Of a stretch of 64,000 nucleotides of DNA, positions 7,643 through 16,260 are shown piece by piece. Each line of letters starts with the position of its first letter. The first letter of the stretch is position 1. The DNA lies in assembly GCF_003751605.1 (NCBI RefSeq), contig NZ_RJVJ01000002.1:1367001-1431000 (forward strand). The letters run 5' to 3'. The stretch comes from Kitasatospora cineracea. GTDB taxonomy: Bacteria > Actinomycetota > Actinomycetes > Streptomycetales > Streptomycetaceae. Made by a program: the position numbers and the translations under genes. The notes beneath the pieces are model-generated. The model saw nothing but the letters and a program-made list of their open reading frames with translations, was not told where the DNA came from and did not search any database.

Positions 7643-9130
7643 ATGTCTGACACCCTCCAGCCGGACCCGCGCCGGTGGAAGGCGCTCGTCTTCATCGCCC
7701 TCGCCCAACTGATGGTCGTCCTCGACGCGACCGTGGTGAACATCGCGCTCCCGCACGCCAAGGAAGACCTCGGCTTCGCCGACAGCACCACCCAGTGGGT
7801 GATCACCGCTTACGCGCTGGCCTTCGGCAGCCTGCTGCTGTTCGGCGGCCGGGTCGCCGACCTGTGGGGCCGCCGCCGGACCTTCATGGTCGGCCTGGTC
7901 GGCTTCGCCGCGGCCTCCGCGATCGGCGGCGCCGCCGTCAACACCACCATGCTGCTCGGCGCCCGCGCCCTGCAGGGCGTGTTCGGCGCGCTGCTCGCGC
8001 CCGCCGCGCTGTCGCTGCTCGCCGTGATGTTCACCGACGGCAAGGAGCGCGCCAAGGCGTTCGGCATCTACGGCGCCGTCGCCGGCGGTGGCGGTGCGAT
8101 CGGCCTGATCCTGGGCGGCGCCCTCACCGAGTACCTGAACTGGCGCTGGACCTTCTACGTCAACATCCCGTTCGCCGTGGTCGCCATCCTCGGCGCGGTC
8201 ATGGTCATCCGCGAGCCCGCCGTCGGCCTGAACCGCAACCGCCTCGACATCCCGGGCGTGCTGCTGGTCACCACCGGCCTGGTCTCCCTGGTGTACGGCT
8301 TCACCCGGGCCGAGCAGGAGGGCTGGGGCGACAGCAGCACCATCGGCCTGTTCGTGGCCGCCGCCGTGCTGCTCGCCGCCTTCGTGGTGGTCGAGAGCCG
8401 GGTCAAGGCCCCGCTGCTGCCGCTGCGCGTGATCACCGACCGCAACCGCGGCGGCGTCTACCTCTCGCTCGGCATGGCCGTGATCGGCATGTTCGGCCTG
8501 TTCCTCTTCCTGACCCTCTACATGCAGGGCGTGCTGGGCTACAAGCCGCTGGTCAACGGCTTCGCCTTCCTCCCGATGGTGGCCGGCATGATCACCGGCT
8601 CCACCCAGATCGGCGCCCGCCTGATGACCCGGGTCCCGGCCCGCTACCTGATGGCGCCCGGCTTCCTGGTCGCCTCGCTCGGCCTGCTGATCCTCACCCA
8701 GATCGACGTCGGCACCTCGTACTGGCAGATCCTGCCCGGCCTGGTCCTGATGGGCCTCGGCATGGGCACCGCGTTCATGCCCGCGATGAGCCTGGCCACC
8801 TACGGCGTGCAGCCGCGGGACGCCGGTGTCGCCTCCGCGATGGTCAACACCTCCCAGCAGGTCGGCGGCGCGATCGGCACCGCCCTGCTGAGCACCGTCG
8901 CCCACAGCGCCGGCACCTCCTGGGCCAAGACCCACGCGGCCGCCGCCACCGACCCGAAGCTGTTCCAGCTCCAGGCCCAGGTGCACTCCTACTCGGTCGC
9001 CATCTGGTGGGCCTTCGGCATCCTGGTCCTGGCCGGCATCACCGCCTTCACCCTGGTCAACGCCGGCAAGCCCGAGCACCACACCGAGGGCGCCCCCGCC
9101 GAGGACGCCGTCCCGGTCATGGCGCACTGA
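7643..9130 (+). CDS. MFS transporter, DHA2 (EmrB/QacA) family, 14 TM
   Basis: A 495-residue protein if started at ATG 7643 (an in-frame GTG at 7631 is the alternative). Features of the 14-helix DHA2 drug:proton antiporters are clear: motif D1 in TM1 (LMVVLDATVVNIALPH), motif A in the loop after TM2 (GGRVADLWGRRRTF), and an extended hydrophobic pattern to the C-terminus. These pumps export drugs, dyes or metabolites across the cytoplasmic membrane using the proton gradient. The TetR gene before it is the likely regulator, and a strong terminator hairpin follows the stop. Confidence 0.9.
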   Translation: MSDTLQPDPRRWKALVFIALAQLMVVLDATVVNIALPHAKEDLGFADSTTQWVITAYALAFGSLLLFGGRVADLWGRRRTFMVGLVGFAAASAIGGAAVNTTMLLGARALQGVFGALLAPAALSLLAVMFTDGKERAKAFGIYGAVAGGGGAIGLILGGALTEYLNWRWTFYVNIPFAVVAILGAVMVIREPAVGLNRNRLDIPGVLLVTTGLVSLVYGFTRAEQEGWGDSSTIGLFVAAAVLLAAFVVVESRVKAPLLPLRVITDRNRGGVYLSLGMAVIGMFGLFLFLTLYMQGVLGYKPLVNGFAFLPMVAGMITGSTQIGARLMTRVPARYLMAPGFLVASLGLLILTQIDVGTSYWQILPGLVLMGLGMGTAFMPAMSLATYGVQPRDAGVASAMVNTSQQVGGAIGTALLSTVAHSAGTSWAKTHAAAATDPKLFQLQAQVHSYSVAIWWAFGILVLAGITAFTLVNAGKPEHHTEGAPAEDAVPVMAH

Positions 9131-9151
9131 CGCCCCGCCACCCCGCACGCA

Positions 9152-9191
9152 CCGAACGGCCCGCCCGGAGCACTCCGGGCGGGCCGTTCGG
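9152..9191. terminator. Factor-independent terminator hairpin after the MFS gene
   Basis: A perfect inverted repeat of about 19 bp (arms beginning CCGAACGGCCCGCCC and ending GGGCGGGCCGTTCGG) with a very short loop, starting 21 nt after the MFS stop. There is no U-tract, which is common for streptomycete terminators. Confidence 0.8.
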
Positions 9192-9621
9192 CGTCCCGGC
9201 GGCTGGACTCCCCGAGTTCCTCGCTCCCGCGGGTGGGGGGCGGTCACGGCGCGACGGCAGGGAGCCCGACCGCGCCGCGTCCCGGATCCGACTCTTCCTA
9301 CCCGCCGGTAGCTGGGCTACAGTGTCGGCACGCGCCAGCGCCGGGCTTCGGGAGCCGCACCGGTGGGTCGCGTTTCTCCCTGTGTGCGCGTCGGCGTCGC
9401 TTCATGATCTGGTCGGAGCGCCTGAGCACCACGGCACTGCCCATGGACGGAACTGGAGCGGACCAGTCCGTATCGCGGGTGCCGCTGTTCTTCTTCCGTT
9501 CCCGTTTCTCCCGTGCCGTCGGCACACCCTCCCCCGTCACACCCTCCGTCCGGGGTCGCGCTGTCGCGGCCGGACGGTGGCGGGGGCCGCGGCACGGGCC
9601 CATGACTAAGGAGTCCGGACA
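9192..9621. other. Intergenic region before the 3-hydroxyacyl-CoA dehydrogenase gene
   Basis: About 430 bp without a convincing gene. It holds a weak promoter candidate for the downstream gene: TTCCTA (9295-9300), 17-nt spacer, TACAGT (9318-9323). The ribosome-binding site AAGGAG (9608-9613) precedes the ATG at 9622. The long leader of about 290 nt shows no riboswitch I recognise. Confidence 0.35.
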
Positions 9622-11397
9622 ATGGAGCGTCCCTTCCCCACTGTTGCCGTGGTCGGCCTGGGCACCATGGGTGCCGGGGTGGCCGTGGCCCTCGCGCGCA
9701 GCGGGCGTCGGGTGATCGGCGTGGAGGCCGGTCCGACGCAGGCCCTGCGGGCGCTGGGCCGGATCGAGGCGTCCACCGCGCGGGCGGTGGAGCGCGAGCG
9801 GCTGTCGGCCGACGAGCGGGCGGCGCTGCTGGCGCTGATCGAGGTCGGTGACGACCTGAACGCCGCGGCCCGCGCCGACCTGGTGGTCGAGGAGGTCCCG
9901 GAGGACCTGGAGCTCAAGCGGTCGCTGTTCGCCGAGCTGGACCGGATCTGCCCGCCGGAGACGGTGCTGGCGACCGGCACCACGGCGCTGAGCGTGACCC
10001 GGATCGCGGCGGCCACCGCCCGTCCGGAGCGGGTGCTGGGCGTGCACTTCTTCAACCCGGTGCACAGCATGCGCCTGGTGGAGGTGGTCCGCACCGTGCT
10101 GACTTCGGCTCAGGCCGCCGAGCAGGTGGCCGAGTTGGCCCGGAGCCTGGACAAGGAGCCGGTGGCGGCGGGCGACCGGGCCGGGTTCATCGCCAACGGC
10201 CTGCTGTTCGCGTACCTGAACCAGGCGGCGGCGATGTTCGAGTCCCGGTACGCGACCCGGGAGGACATCGACGCGGCGATGCGGCTGGGCTGCGGCCTGC
10301 CGATGGGCCCGCTGGCGCTGCTGGACCTGATCGGCGTGGACACCGCCCGCACCGTGCTGGAGGCGATGTACGCGCAGTCCAAGGACCGGCTGCACGCGCC
10401 GGCGCCGATCCTGGGCCAGCTGGTCGCGGCGGGCCTGCTGGGCCGCAAGTCGGGCCGGGGCTTCTACACCTACGAGGCGCCGGGCTCCTCGAAGGCGGTC
10501 CCGGAGCAGCAGGCGGACGCGGGGCCGCGGGCGGCCGGGCGCGAGGTGCGCAGCATCGGCGTGTGCGGCAGCGGGACGATGGCGACCGGCATCGTGGAGG
10601 TGTTCGCCAAGGCGGGCTTCCCGGTGCTGCTGGCGGCCCGCAGCCAGGAGAAGGCGGAGCGGGCGAAGGCGCAGCTGGCGAAGTCGCTGGAGCGTTCGGT
10701 GGCCAGGGGCCGGCTGTCCGGGGCGGACCGGGACGCGGCGCTGGCGCTGGTCACCCCGACCGGCTCGTACCGGGACCTGGCGGACGCCGACCTGGTGGTG
10801 GAGGCGGTGGCGGAGGACCTGGCGGTCAAGCGGGAGCTGTTCGCCGCGCTGGACGCGATCGCCAAGCCGGGCGCGGTGCTGGCCACCACCACCTCCTCGC
10901 TGCCGGTGATCTCCTGCGCGACGGCCACCTCGCGGCCGCGCGACGTGGTCGGGATGCACTTCTTCAACCCGGCGCCCGCCATGAAGCTGGTCGAGGTGGT
11001 CTCCACGGTGCTGACCGCCGAGGACGTCACGGCGACCGTGCTGGAGCTGTGCGCGAAGGTGCGCAAGCACCCGGTGGAGTGCGGCGACCGGGCCGGGTTC
11101 ATCGTGAACGCGCTGCTGTTCCCGTACCTGAACGACGCGGTGCGGATGCTGCAGGAGCACTACGCGACGGTGGACGACATCGACACCGCGATGAAGCTGG
11201 GCTGCGGCTACCCGATGGGCCCGTTCGAGCTGCTGGACGTGGTGGGGCTGGACGTGTCGCTGACCATCGAGCAGGTGCTGCACCAGGAGTTCCGGGAGCC
11301 GGGCCTGGCGGCGGCGCCGCTGCTGGAGCACCTGGTGGCGGCGGGCTGCCTGGGGCGCAAGACGGGGCGTGGTTTCCGCGACCACGCACGGCGATGA
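9622..11397 (+). CDS. Duplicated 3-hydroxybutyryl-CoA dehydrogenase (two fused HBD units)
   Basis: A 591-residue protein made of two tandem 3-hydroxyacyl-CoA dehydrogenases. Unit 1 (about 1-285) has VVGLGTMGAGVA, HFFNPVHSM and DRAGFIANGLLF; unit 2 (about 305-591) has VCGSGTMATGIV, HFFNPAPAM and DRAGFIVNALLF. Each has an NAD(P)-binding Rossmann domain and a C-terminal helical domain (GCGLPMGP, GCGYPMGP), so both may be active. The reaction is acetoacetyl-CoA to 3-hydroxybutyryl-CoA, feeding crotonyl-CoA to the Ccr reaction encoded 1.5 kb downstream. Single-unit enzymes are about 285 residues; the fusion is well above usual size. Confidence 0.88.
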   Translation: MERPFPTVAVVGLGTMGAGVAVALARSGRRVIGVEAGPTQALRALGRIEASTARAVERERLSADERAALLALIEVGDDLNAAARADLVVEEVPEDLELKRSLFAELDRICPPETVLATGTTALSVTRIAAATARPERVLGVHFFNPVHSMRLVEVVRTVLTSAQAAEQVAELARSLDKEPVAAGDRAGFIANGLLFAYLNQAAAMFESRYATREDIDAAMRLGCGLPMGPLALLDLIGVDTARTVLEAMYAQSKDRLHAPAPILGQLVAAGLLGRKSGRGFYTYEAPGSSKAVPEQQADAGPRAAGREVRSIGVCGSGTMATGIVEVFAKAGFPVLLAARSQEKAERAKAQLAKSLERSVARGRLSGADRDAALALVTPTGSYRDLADADLVVEAVAEDLAVKRELFAALDAIAKPGAVLATTTSSLPVISCATATSRPRDVVGMHFFNPAPAMKLVEVVSTVLTAEDVTATVLELCAKVRKHPVECGDRAGFIVNALLFPYLNDAVRMLQEHYATVDDIDTAMKLGCGYPMGPFELLDVVGLDVSLTIEQVLHQEFREPGLAAAPLLEHLVAAGCLGRKTGRGFRDHARR

Positions 11398-11591
11398 CCG
11401 GCCGCCCGGTACCCGCCCCGCAGGGCCGTCCGTCGTCCGCCGGGGGCGTCAACCCGCTTGCGGCGAAGCCTCCTTGGGGTACCGGCGCGGTCTCCTCGCG
11501 GTGGCCCCGGCCCGCCGTGGCGCCGCCGGTGGCGCCGGTGCGCCGGGGCAGGCCGGCCGGGGCCGCACCGGGTGCGTGTAGCGTTCCGAAC

Positions 11592-12503
11592 ATGGATCGC
11601 CAGACCTCGTCTCCCCAGCAGCAGCCGCCGGCCGCCGGGCCCGATCAGTCGCGTTCGGGGGCGGAGTCCGGACCGGGCAGCCGCCGGGCCGCCGCCCAGC
11701 GGCTGCAGATGCGCCAGGACCTCACCGCCGCGGCGATGGAGCTGTTCGCCACCCAGGGGTACGAGGAGACGACGGTCGACCAGATCGCGGCCGCGGCCGG
11801 GGTCGCCCGGCGGACCTTCTTCCGGTACTTCCGGTCGAAGGAGGAGGCGATCTTCCCGGACCACGACGACACCCTGGTGCGGGTGGCGGACCTGCTGGCC
11901 AGCGCCGACGCCGAGGAGCACCCGCTGGACGTGGTGTGCCGGGGCATCAAGGAGGTGCTGCGGATGTACGCCTCCACGCCGGAGATGTCGGTGGCCCGCT
12001 ACCAGCTGATCCGGCAGGTCCCGGCGCTGCGCGAGCGCGAGATCGCGGTGGTCTCCCGCTACGAGCGGCTGTTCACCCGCTACCTGCTGGGCCGGTTCGA
12101 CGCGGCCGAGCAGACCCCGCCGGGCTGGCAGCGCGGCGGGGACGACGACTCGATGCTGGCCGAGGTGTCGGCGGCGGCGGTGGTCGCGGCGCACAACCAC
12201 GTGCTGCGGCGCTGGCTGCGGGCCGGCGGCCACGGCGACGTGGAGGCGCAGCTGGACCACTCCTTCGGGGTGATCCGGGGGACGTTCTGGCCGACCCCGC
12301 CGAGCGGGGCGCGCCGCCGCGGCACCACGCTGGCACCCGGTGCCATTGGTGACGGAGTGCCACGGGAGGAGCCTGCGGCGGTGAGCGCACTGAGTGCCAG
12401 TCCGAGTGGTGAGGTACTGATCACAGTCGCCCGGACGGACGCGCCGCTGGAGCTGGTGGTGGATTCCATCAGAGCCGCCCTGGCGAGCGGAAATCCGGTG
12501 TAA
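11592..12503 (+). CDS. TetR-family regulator, likely of the ccr operon
   Basis: A 303-residue protein. A disordered N-terminus (residues 1-35) precedes the DNA-binding domain (RQDLTAAAMELFATQGYEET, TVDQIAAAAGVARRTFFRYF). The C-terminal tail is also long, so it exceeds the usual 190-230 residues. A TAGCGT hexamer ends 7 nt before the ATG and no Shine-Dalgarno is seen, suggesting a leaderless mRNA. It lies between the dehydrogenase and ccr genes, all in one direction, and a palindrome occurs both inside its 3' end and in the ccr promoter, making it the best candidate for the local repressor. Its ligand may be an acyl-CoA, but this is inference. Confidence 0.87.
   Translation: MDRQTSSPQQQPPAAGPDQSRSGAESGPGSRRAAAQRLQMRQDLTAAAMELFATQGYEETTVDQIAAAAGVARRTFFRYFRSKEEAIFPDHDDTLVRVADLLASADAEEHPLDVVCRGIKEVLRMYASTPEMSVARYQLIRQVPALREREIAVVSRYERLFTRYLLGRFDAAEQTPPGWQRGGDDDSMLAEVSAAAVVAAHNHVLRRWLRAGGHGDVEAQLDHSFGVIRGTFWPTPPSGARRRGTTLAPGAIGDGVPREEPAAVSALSASPSGEVLITVARTDAPLELVVDSIRAALASGNPV
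12331..12345. promoter_or_regulatory. TGGCA-N5-TGCCA palindrome inside the 3' end of tetR
   Basis: TGGCACCCGGTGCCA lies within codons near the 3' end of the TetR gene. The same arms and spacing occur in the ccr promoter about 313 bp downstream. It may be a second operator allowing looping, or a coincidence in GC-rich coding DNA. Confidence 0.3.
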
Positions 12504-12535
12504 TCCAGGCCGTTTCCGCAGATCACAGGCAGATT

Positions 12536-12571
12536 CGAAGGCCCGCTCCCGGTTTCGGGAGCGGGCCTTCG
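12536..12571. terminator. Terminator hairpin after the TetR gene
   Basis: A perfect stem of about 16 bp (CGAAGGCCCGCTCCCG pairing with CGGGAGCGGGCCTTCG) with a GTTT loop, 32 nt after the tetR stop. It would separate tetR transcription from the ccr operon. Confidence 0.8.
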
Positions 12572-12635
12572 GCGTCTTCGGGGCCGGCCCGGCACGGCGT
12601 GTCCTGGCTCACGTCATGACTTGGCACCGCGTGTC

Positions 12636-12665
12636 TTTACGAGTGGCACAGGGTGCCACTACCTT
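12636..12665 (+). promoter_or_regulatory. Predicted ccr promoter with a palindromic operator filling the spacer
   Basis: TTTACG (12636-12641) and TACCTT (12660-12665) are separated by 18 nt. The spacer is occupied by the perfect inverted repeat AGTGGCA-CAGGG-TGCCACT (12642-12660). A repressor bound there would block RNA polymerase directly, the classical TetR arrangement. Confidence 0.55.
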
Positions 12666-12879
12666 GTTCCCCACCGGCTGCGGCGCCGCGGCTCCCCACC
12701 TCGGCGCGCCGTCCGCCGGCGCCCCCTACCGAGGGGGCGAGACCAGCAGCACCCACGCGACACCACCCACTCCGTCGCACCGCAGTACCCACCCTCAGAC
12801 CCTCAGCGAAGCCGGTGTCCGCTCCCGGCTCCCCCAGACGCCCTGTGTCCCTCGCACAGGTACGCCTTCGGAGGCAGCC
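12666..12879. other. Long untranslated leader of ccr
   Basis: About 205 nt between the predicted promoter and the ccr ATG, with no convincing ORF. It contains a short hairpin (CCCCCT, ACCG, AGGGGG type near 12722-12738) and ends with GGAGG (12870-12874) 5 nt before the start. No known riboswitch consensus was recognised. Confidence 0.4.
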
Positions 12880-14217
12880 ATGCAGGAAATTCTCGACGCG
12901 ATCCTCAGCGGCAACGCCACGTCCGCGGACTACGCCGCCCTGGCGCTGCCCGACTCCTACCGGGCCGTGACGCTCCACAAGGACGAGGAGCAGATGTTCG
13001 CGGGCCTGGCCAGCCGCGACAAGGACCCGCGCAAGTCGCTCCACCTGGACGACGTGCCACTGCCCGAACTCGGCCCGGGCGAGGCCCTGGTGGCCGTGAT
13101 GGCCAGCTCGGTCAACTACAACACCGTGTGGAGCTCGATCTTCGAGCCGGTCTCCACCTTCGGCTTCCTGGAGCGCTACGGCCGCCTGTCGCCGCTGACG
13201 AACCGTCACGACCTGCCGTACCACGTCCTCGGCTCCGACCTGGCGGGCGTGGTGCTGCGCACCGGTGCCGGGGTCAACGCCTGGAAGCCCGGCGACGAGG
13301 TCGTCGCGCACTGCCTGTCGGTCGAGCTGGAGTCCCCGGACGGCCACAACGACACGATGATGGACCCGGAGCAGCGGATCTGGGGCTTCGAGACCAACTT
13401 CGGCGGCCTGGCCCAGATCGCCCTGGTCAAGACCAACCAGCTGCTGCCCAAGCCCAAGCACCTGACCTGGGAGGAGGCCGCCTCCCCGGGCCTGGTCAAC
13501 TCCACCGCCTACCGGCAGCTGGTCTCGCGCAACGGCGCCGGCATGAAGCAGGGCGACAACGTGCTGATCTGGGGCGCCAGCGGCGGCCTCGGCTCGTACG
13601 CCACCCAGTACGCGCTGGCCGGCGGCGCCACCCCGATCTGCGTGGTCTCCAGCCCGCAGAAGGCCGACATCTGCCGGGCGATGGGCGCCGAGGCGATCAT
13701 CGACCGCTCGGCCGAGGGCTACCGGTTCTGGAAGGACGAGAACAACCAGGACCCGCGCGAGTGGAAGCGCCTGGGCGCGAAGATCCGCGAGTTCACCGGC
13801 GGCGAGGACGTGGACATCGTCTTCGAGCACCCGGGCCGGGAGACCTTCGGCGCCTCGGTCTACGTCACCCGCAAGGGCGGCACCATCGTCACCTGCGCCT
13901 CCACCTCCGGCTACATGCACCAGTACGACAACCGCTACCTGTGGATGTCGCTCAAGCGGATCGTCGGCTCGCACTTCGCCAACTACCGCGAGGCGTTCGA
14001 GGCCAACCGGCTGGTCGCCAAGGGCAAGATCCACCCGACGCTGTCGAAGGTCTACTCGCTGGAGGAGACCGGCCAGGCGGCGCTGGACGTGCACCACAAC
14101 AAGCACCAGGGCAAGGTCGGCGTGCTCTGCCTGGCCCCGCAGGAGGGCCTGGGCGTGCGCGACCACGAGCTGCGGGCGCAGCACCTCACCAAGATCAACG
14201 CCTTCCGGGACATCTGA
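12880..14217 (+). CDS. ccr: Crotonyl-CoA carboxylase/reductase
   Basis: A 445-residue medium-chain reductase, the usual CCR length. It catalyses NADPH- and CO2-dependent conversion of crotonyl-CoA to (2S)-ethylmalonyl-CoA, the committing step of the ethylmalonyl-CoA pathway and a source of polyketide extender units. The GroES-like domain shows LPYHVLGSDLAGVV and KPGDEVVAHC; the nucleotide domain shows VLIWGASGGLGSYATQYA. The inserted segment ENNQDPREWKRLGAKIREFT and FEHPGRETFGASVY are characteristic of CCRs. The start is fixed by GGAGG 5 nt upstream. The stop overlaps the ecm start by one base (TGATG), so the two are translationally coupled. Confidence 0.97.
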   Translation: MQEILDAILSGNATSADYAALALPDSYRAVTLHKDEEQMFAGLASRDKDPRKSLHLDDVPLPELGPGEALVAVMASSVNYNTVWSSIFEPVSTFGFLERYGRLSPLTNRHDLPYHVLGSDLAGVVLRTGAGVNAWKPGDEVVAHCLSVELESPDGHNDTMMDPEQRIWGFETNFGGLAQIALVKTNQLLPKPKHLTWEEAASPGLVNSTAYRQLVSRNGAGMKQGDNVLIWGASGGLGSYATQYALAGGATPICVVSSPQKADICRAMGAEAIIDRSAEGYRFWKDENNQDPREWKRLGAKIREFTGGEDVDIVFEHPGRETFGASVYVTRKGGTIVTCASTSGYMHQYDNRYLWMSLKRIVGSHFANYREAFEANRLVAKGKIHPTLSKVYSLEETGQAALDVHHNKHQGKVGVLCLAPQEGLGVRDHELRAQHLTKINAFRDI

Positions 14218-16241
14218 TGGCCGCTCAGGAACGTGACCGACCCTGGCTGATGCGCACCTACGCCGGGCACTCCACCGCGAGCGACTCCAACGCGCTGTAC
14301 CGGCGCAACCTCGCCAAGGGGCAGACCGGCCTGTCGGTGGCCTTCGACCTGCCGACCCAGACCGGCTACGACTCCGACCACGTCCTCGCCCGCGGCGAGG
14401 TCGGCCGGGTCGGCGTGCCGGTCGGGCACCTGGGCGACATGCGGACCCTGTTCGACGGGATCCCGCTGGAGCGCACCAACACCTCGATGACGATCAACGC
14501 CACCGCGATGTGGCTGCTGGCGCTCTACCAGGTGGTCGCCGAGGAGCAGGGCGCGGACGTCGCCGGGCTCACCGGCACCACCCAGAACGACATCGTCAAG
14601 GAGTACCTGTCGCGCGGGACGCACGTCTTCCCGCCCGGCCCCTCGGTGCGGCTGATCACCGACATGATCGCCTACACGGTGGCGCACATCCCGAAGTGGA
14701 ACCCGATCAACATCTGCAGCTACCACCTGCAGGAGGCCGGGGCGACGCCCGTCCAGGAGATCGCCTACTCGATGTGCACCGCGATCGCCGTGCTGGACGC
14801 CGTCCGCGACTCCGGGCAGGTCCCGGCGGAGCGGATGGGCGAGGTGGTCGGCCGGATCTCCTTCTTCGTGAACGCGGGCGTCCGCTTCGTCGAGGAGATG
14901 TGCAAGATGCGGGCCTTCAACCGGCTCTGGGAGAAGGTCACCCGGGAGCGCTACGGCATCGAGGACGCCAAGCAGCGCCGGTTCCGCTACGGCGTGCAGG
15001 TCAACTCGCTGGGCCTGACCGAGGCGCAGCCGGAGAACAACGTCCAGCGGATCGTGCTGGAGATGCTGGCCGTCACGCTCTCCAAGGACGCCCGCGCCCG
15101 CGCCGTCCAACTCCCGGCCTGGAACGAGGCGTTGGGCCTGCCGCGGCCGTGGGACCAGCAGTGGTCGCTGCGGATCCAGCAGGTGCTGGCGTACGAGTCG
15201 GACCTGCTGGAGTACGGCGACCTGTTCGACGGCTCGCACGTGGTCGAGGCGAAGACCGCCGAGCTGCTGGCCGGCGCCGAGGCGGAGATCGCCAAGGTGC
15301 TGGAGATGGGCGGGGTGATCCCGGCCGTCGAGTCCGGCTACCTGAAGTCCAACCTGGTCGCCTCGCACGCCGAGCGGCGGGCCCGGATCGAGGCCGGCCA
15401 GGACAAGATCATCGGCGTCAACTGCTTCGACAGCACCGAGGACAGCCCGCTCACCGCGGACCTGGACACCGCCATCATGGTGGTCGACCCGGCCTCCGAG
15501 CGCTCGGTGCTGGCCAACCTGGACGCCTGGCGCGGCAGCCGCGACGAGGCCGCCGTGCAGGGCGCGCTGGCCCGCCTGAAGGAGGTGGCCGCCACCGACG
15601 AGAACCTGATGGACGCCACCCTGGCCTGCGCCCGGGCCGGCGCCACCACCGGCGAGTGGTCGTTCGCGCTGCGCGAGGTGTTCGGCGAGTACCGGGCCCC
15701 CACCGGCGTGGGCGGCGCCCCGGTCGCGGTCGCGGCCGAGCCGGGCGGCGAACTCGCCGCCGTGCGCGAGGCGGTGGCGGCCACCGCCGCCGAGCTCGGC
15801 ACCGGCAAGCTGCGCCTGCTGGTCGGCAAGCCCGGCCTGGACGGTCACTCCAACGGCGCCGAGCAGATCGCCGTCCGGGCCCGCGACGCCGGGTTCGAGG
15901 TGGTCTACCAGGGCATCCGGCTGACGCCCGAGCAGATCGTCTCGGCGGCCGTCGCCGAGGACGTGCACTGCGTGGGCCTGTCCATCCTCTCCGGGGCGCA
16001 CCCGGAGCTTGTGCCCGACGTCATACAGCGGTTGGGCCGGGCCGGGGTGGAGGATGTGCCGGTGATCGTGGGCGGCATCATCCCGGCAGCCGACGCGGAG
16101 GTCCTGCGGGCCGCCGGGGTGGCCGCCGTGTTCACGCCCAAGGACTTCGGCATCACCACCATCATCGGCCGGATCGTGGACGAGATCCGGCTGGCCAACA
16201 GGCTCCAGCCGTGGGCCGCGGCCACCGCCGCGACCAGCTGA
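14217..16241 (+). CDS. ecm: Ethylmalonyl-CoA mutase (adenosylcobalamin-dependent)
   Basis: A 674-residue protein combining an acyl-CoA mutase large domain (about 1-510; RTYAGHSTASDSNALYRRNL, FDLPTQTGYDSDH, GTTQNDIVKEY, NICSYHLQEAGAT) with a C-terminal B12-binding domain (about 530-665). The lower axial ligand motif DGHSNG places the cobalt-binding His at residue 544. It converts ethylmalonyl-CoA to methylsuccinyl-CoA. The QTGYDSD active-site segment and coupling to ccr favour the ethylmalonyl rather than methylmalonyl enzyme. It is also known as meaA in streptomycetes. Its cofactor links it to the cobalamin genes at 28-35 kb. Confidence 0.95.
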   Translation: MAAQERDRPWLMRTYAGHSTASDSNALYRRNLAKGQTGLSVAFDLPTQTGYDSDHVLARGEVGRVGVPVGHLGDMRTLFDGIPLERTNTSMTINATAMWLLALYQVVAEEQGADVAGLTGTTQNDIVKEYLSRGTHVFPPGPSVRLITDMIAYTVAHIPKWNPINICSYHLQEAGATPVQEIAYSMCTAIAVLDAVRDSGQVPAERMGEVVGRISFFVNAGVRFVEEMCKMRAFNRLWEKVTRERYGIEDAKQRRFRYGVQVNSLGLTEAQPENNVQRIVLEMLAVTLSKDARARAVQLPAWNEALGLPRPWDQQWSLRIQQVLAYESDLLEYGDLFDGSHVVEAKTAELLAGAEAEIAKVLEMGGVIPAVESGYLKSNLVASHAERRARIEAGQDKIIGVNCFDSTEDSPLTADLDTAIMVVDPASERSVLANLDAWRGSRDEAAVQGALARLKEVAATDENLMDATLACARAGATTGEWSFALREVFGEYRAPTGVGGAPVAVAAEPGGELAAVREAVAATAAELGTGKLRLLVGKPGLDGHSNGAEQIAVRARDAGFEVVYQGIRLTPEQIVSAAVAEDVHCVGLSILSGAHPELVPDVIQRLGRAGVEDVPVIVGGIIPAADAEVLRAAGVAAVFTPKDFGITTIIGRIVDEIRLANRLQPWAAATAATS

Positions 16242-16260
16242 CCCGGAAGGAACACCCTCA

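Noticed and set aside
7415..9247. Minus-strand frame of 610 codons opposite the MFS gene
   Set aside because: Translation is a Gly/Gln/His/Asp-rich shadow; the plus strand has clear MFS motifs.
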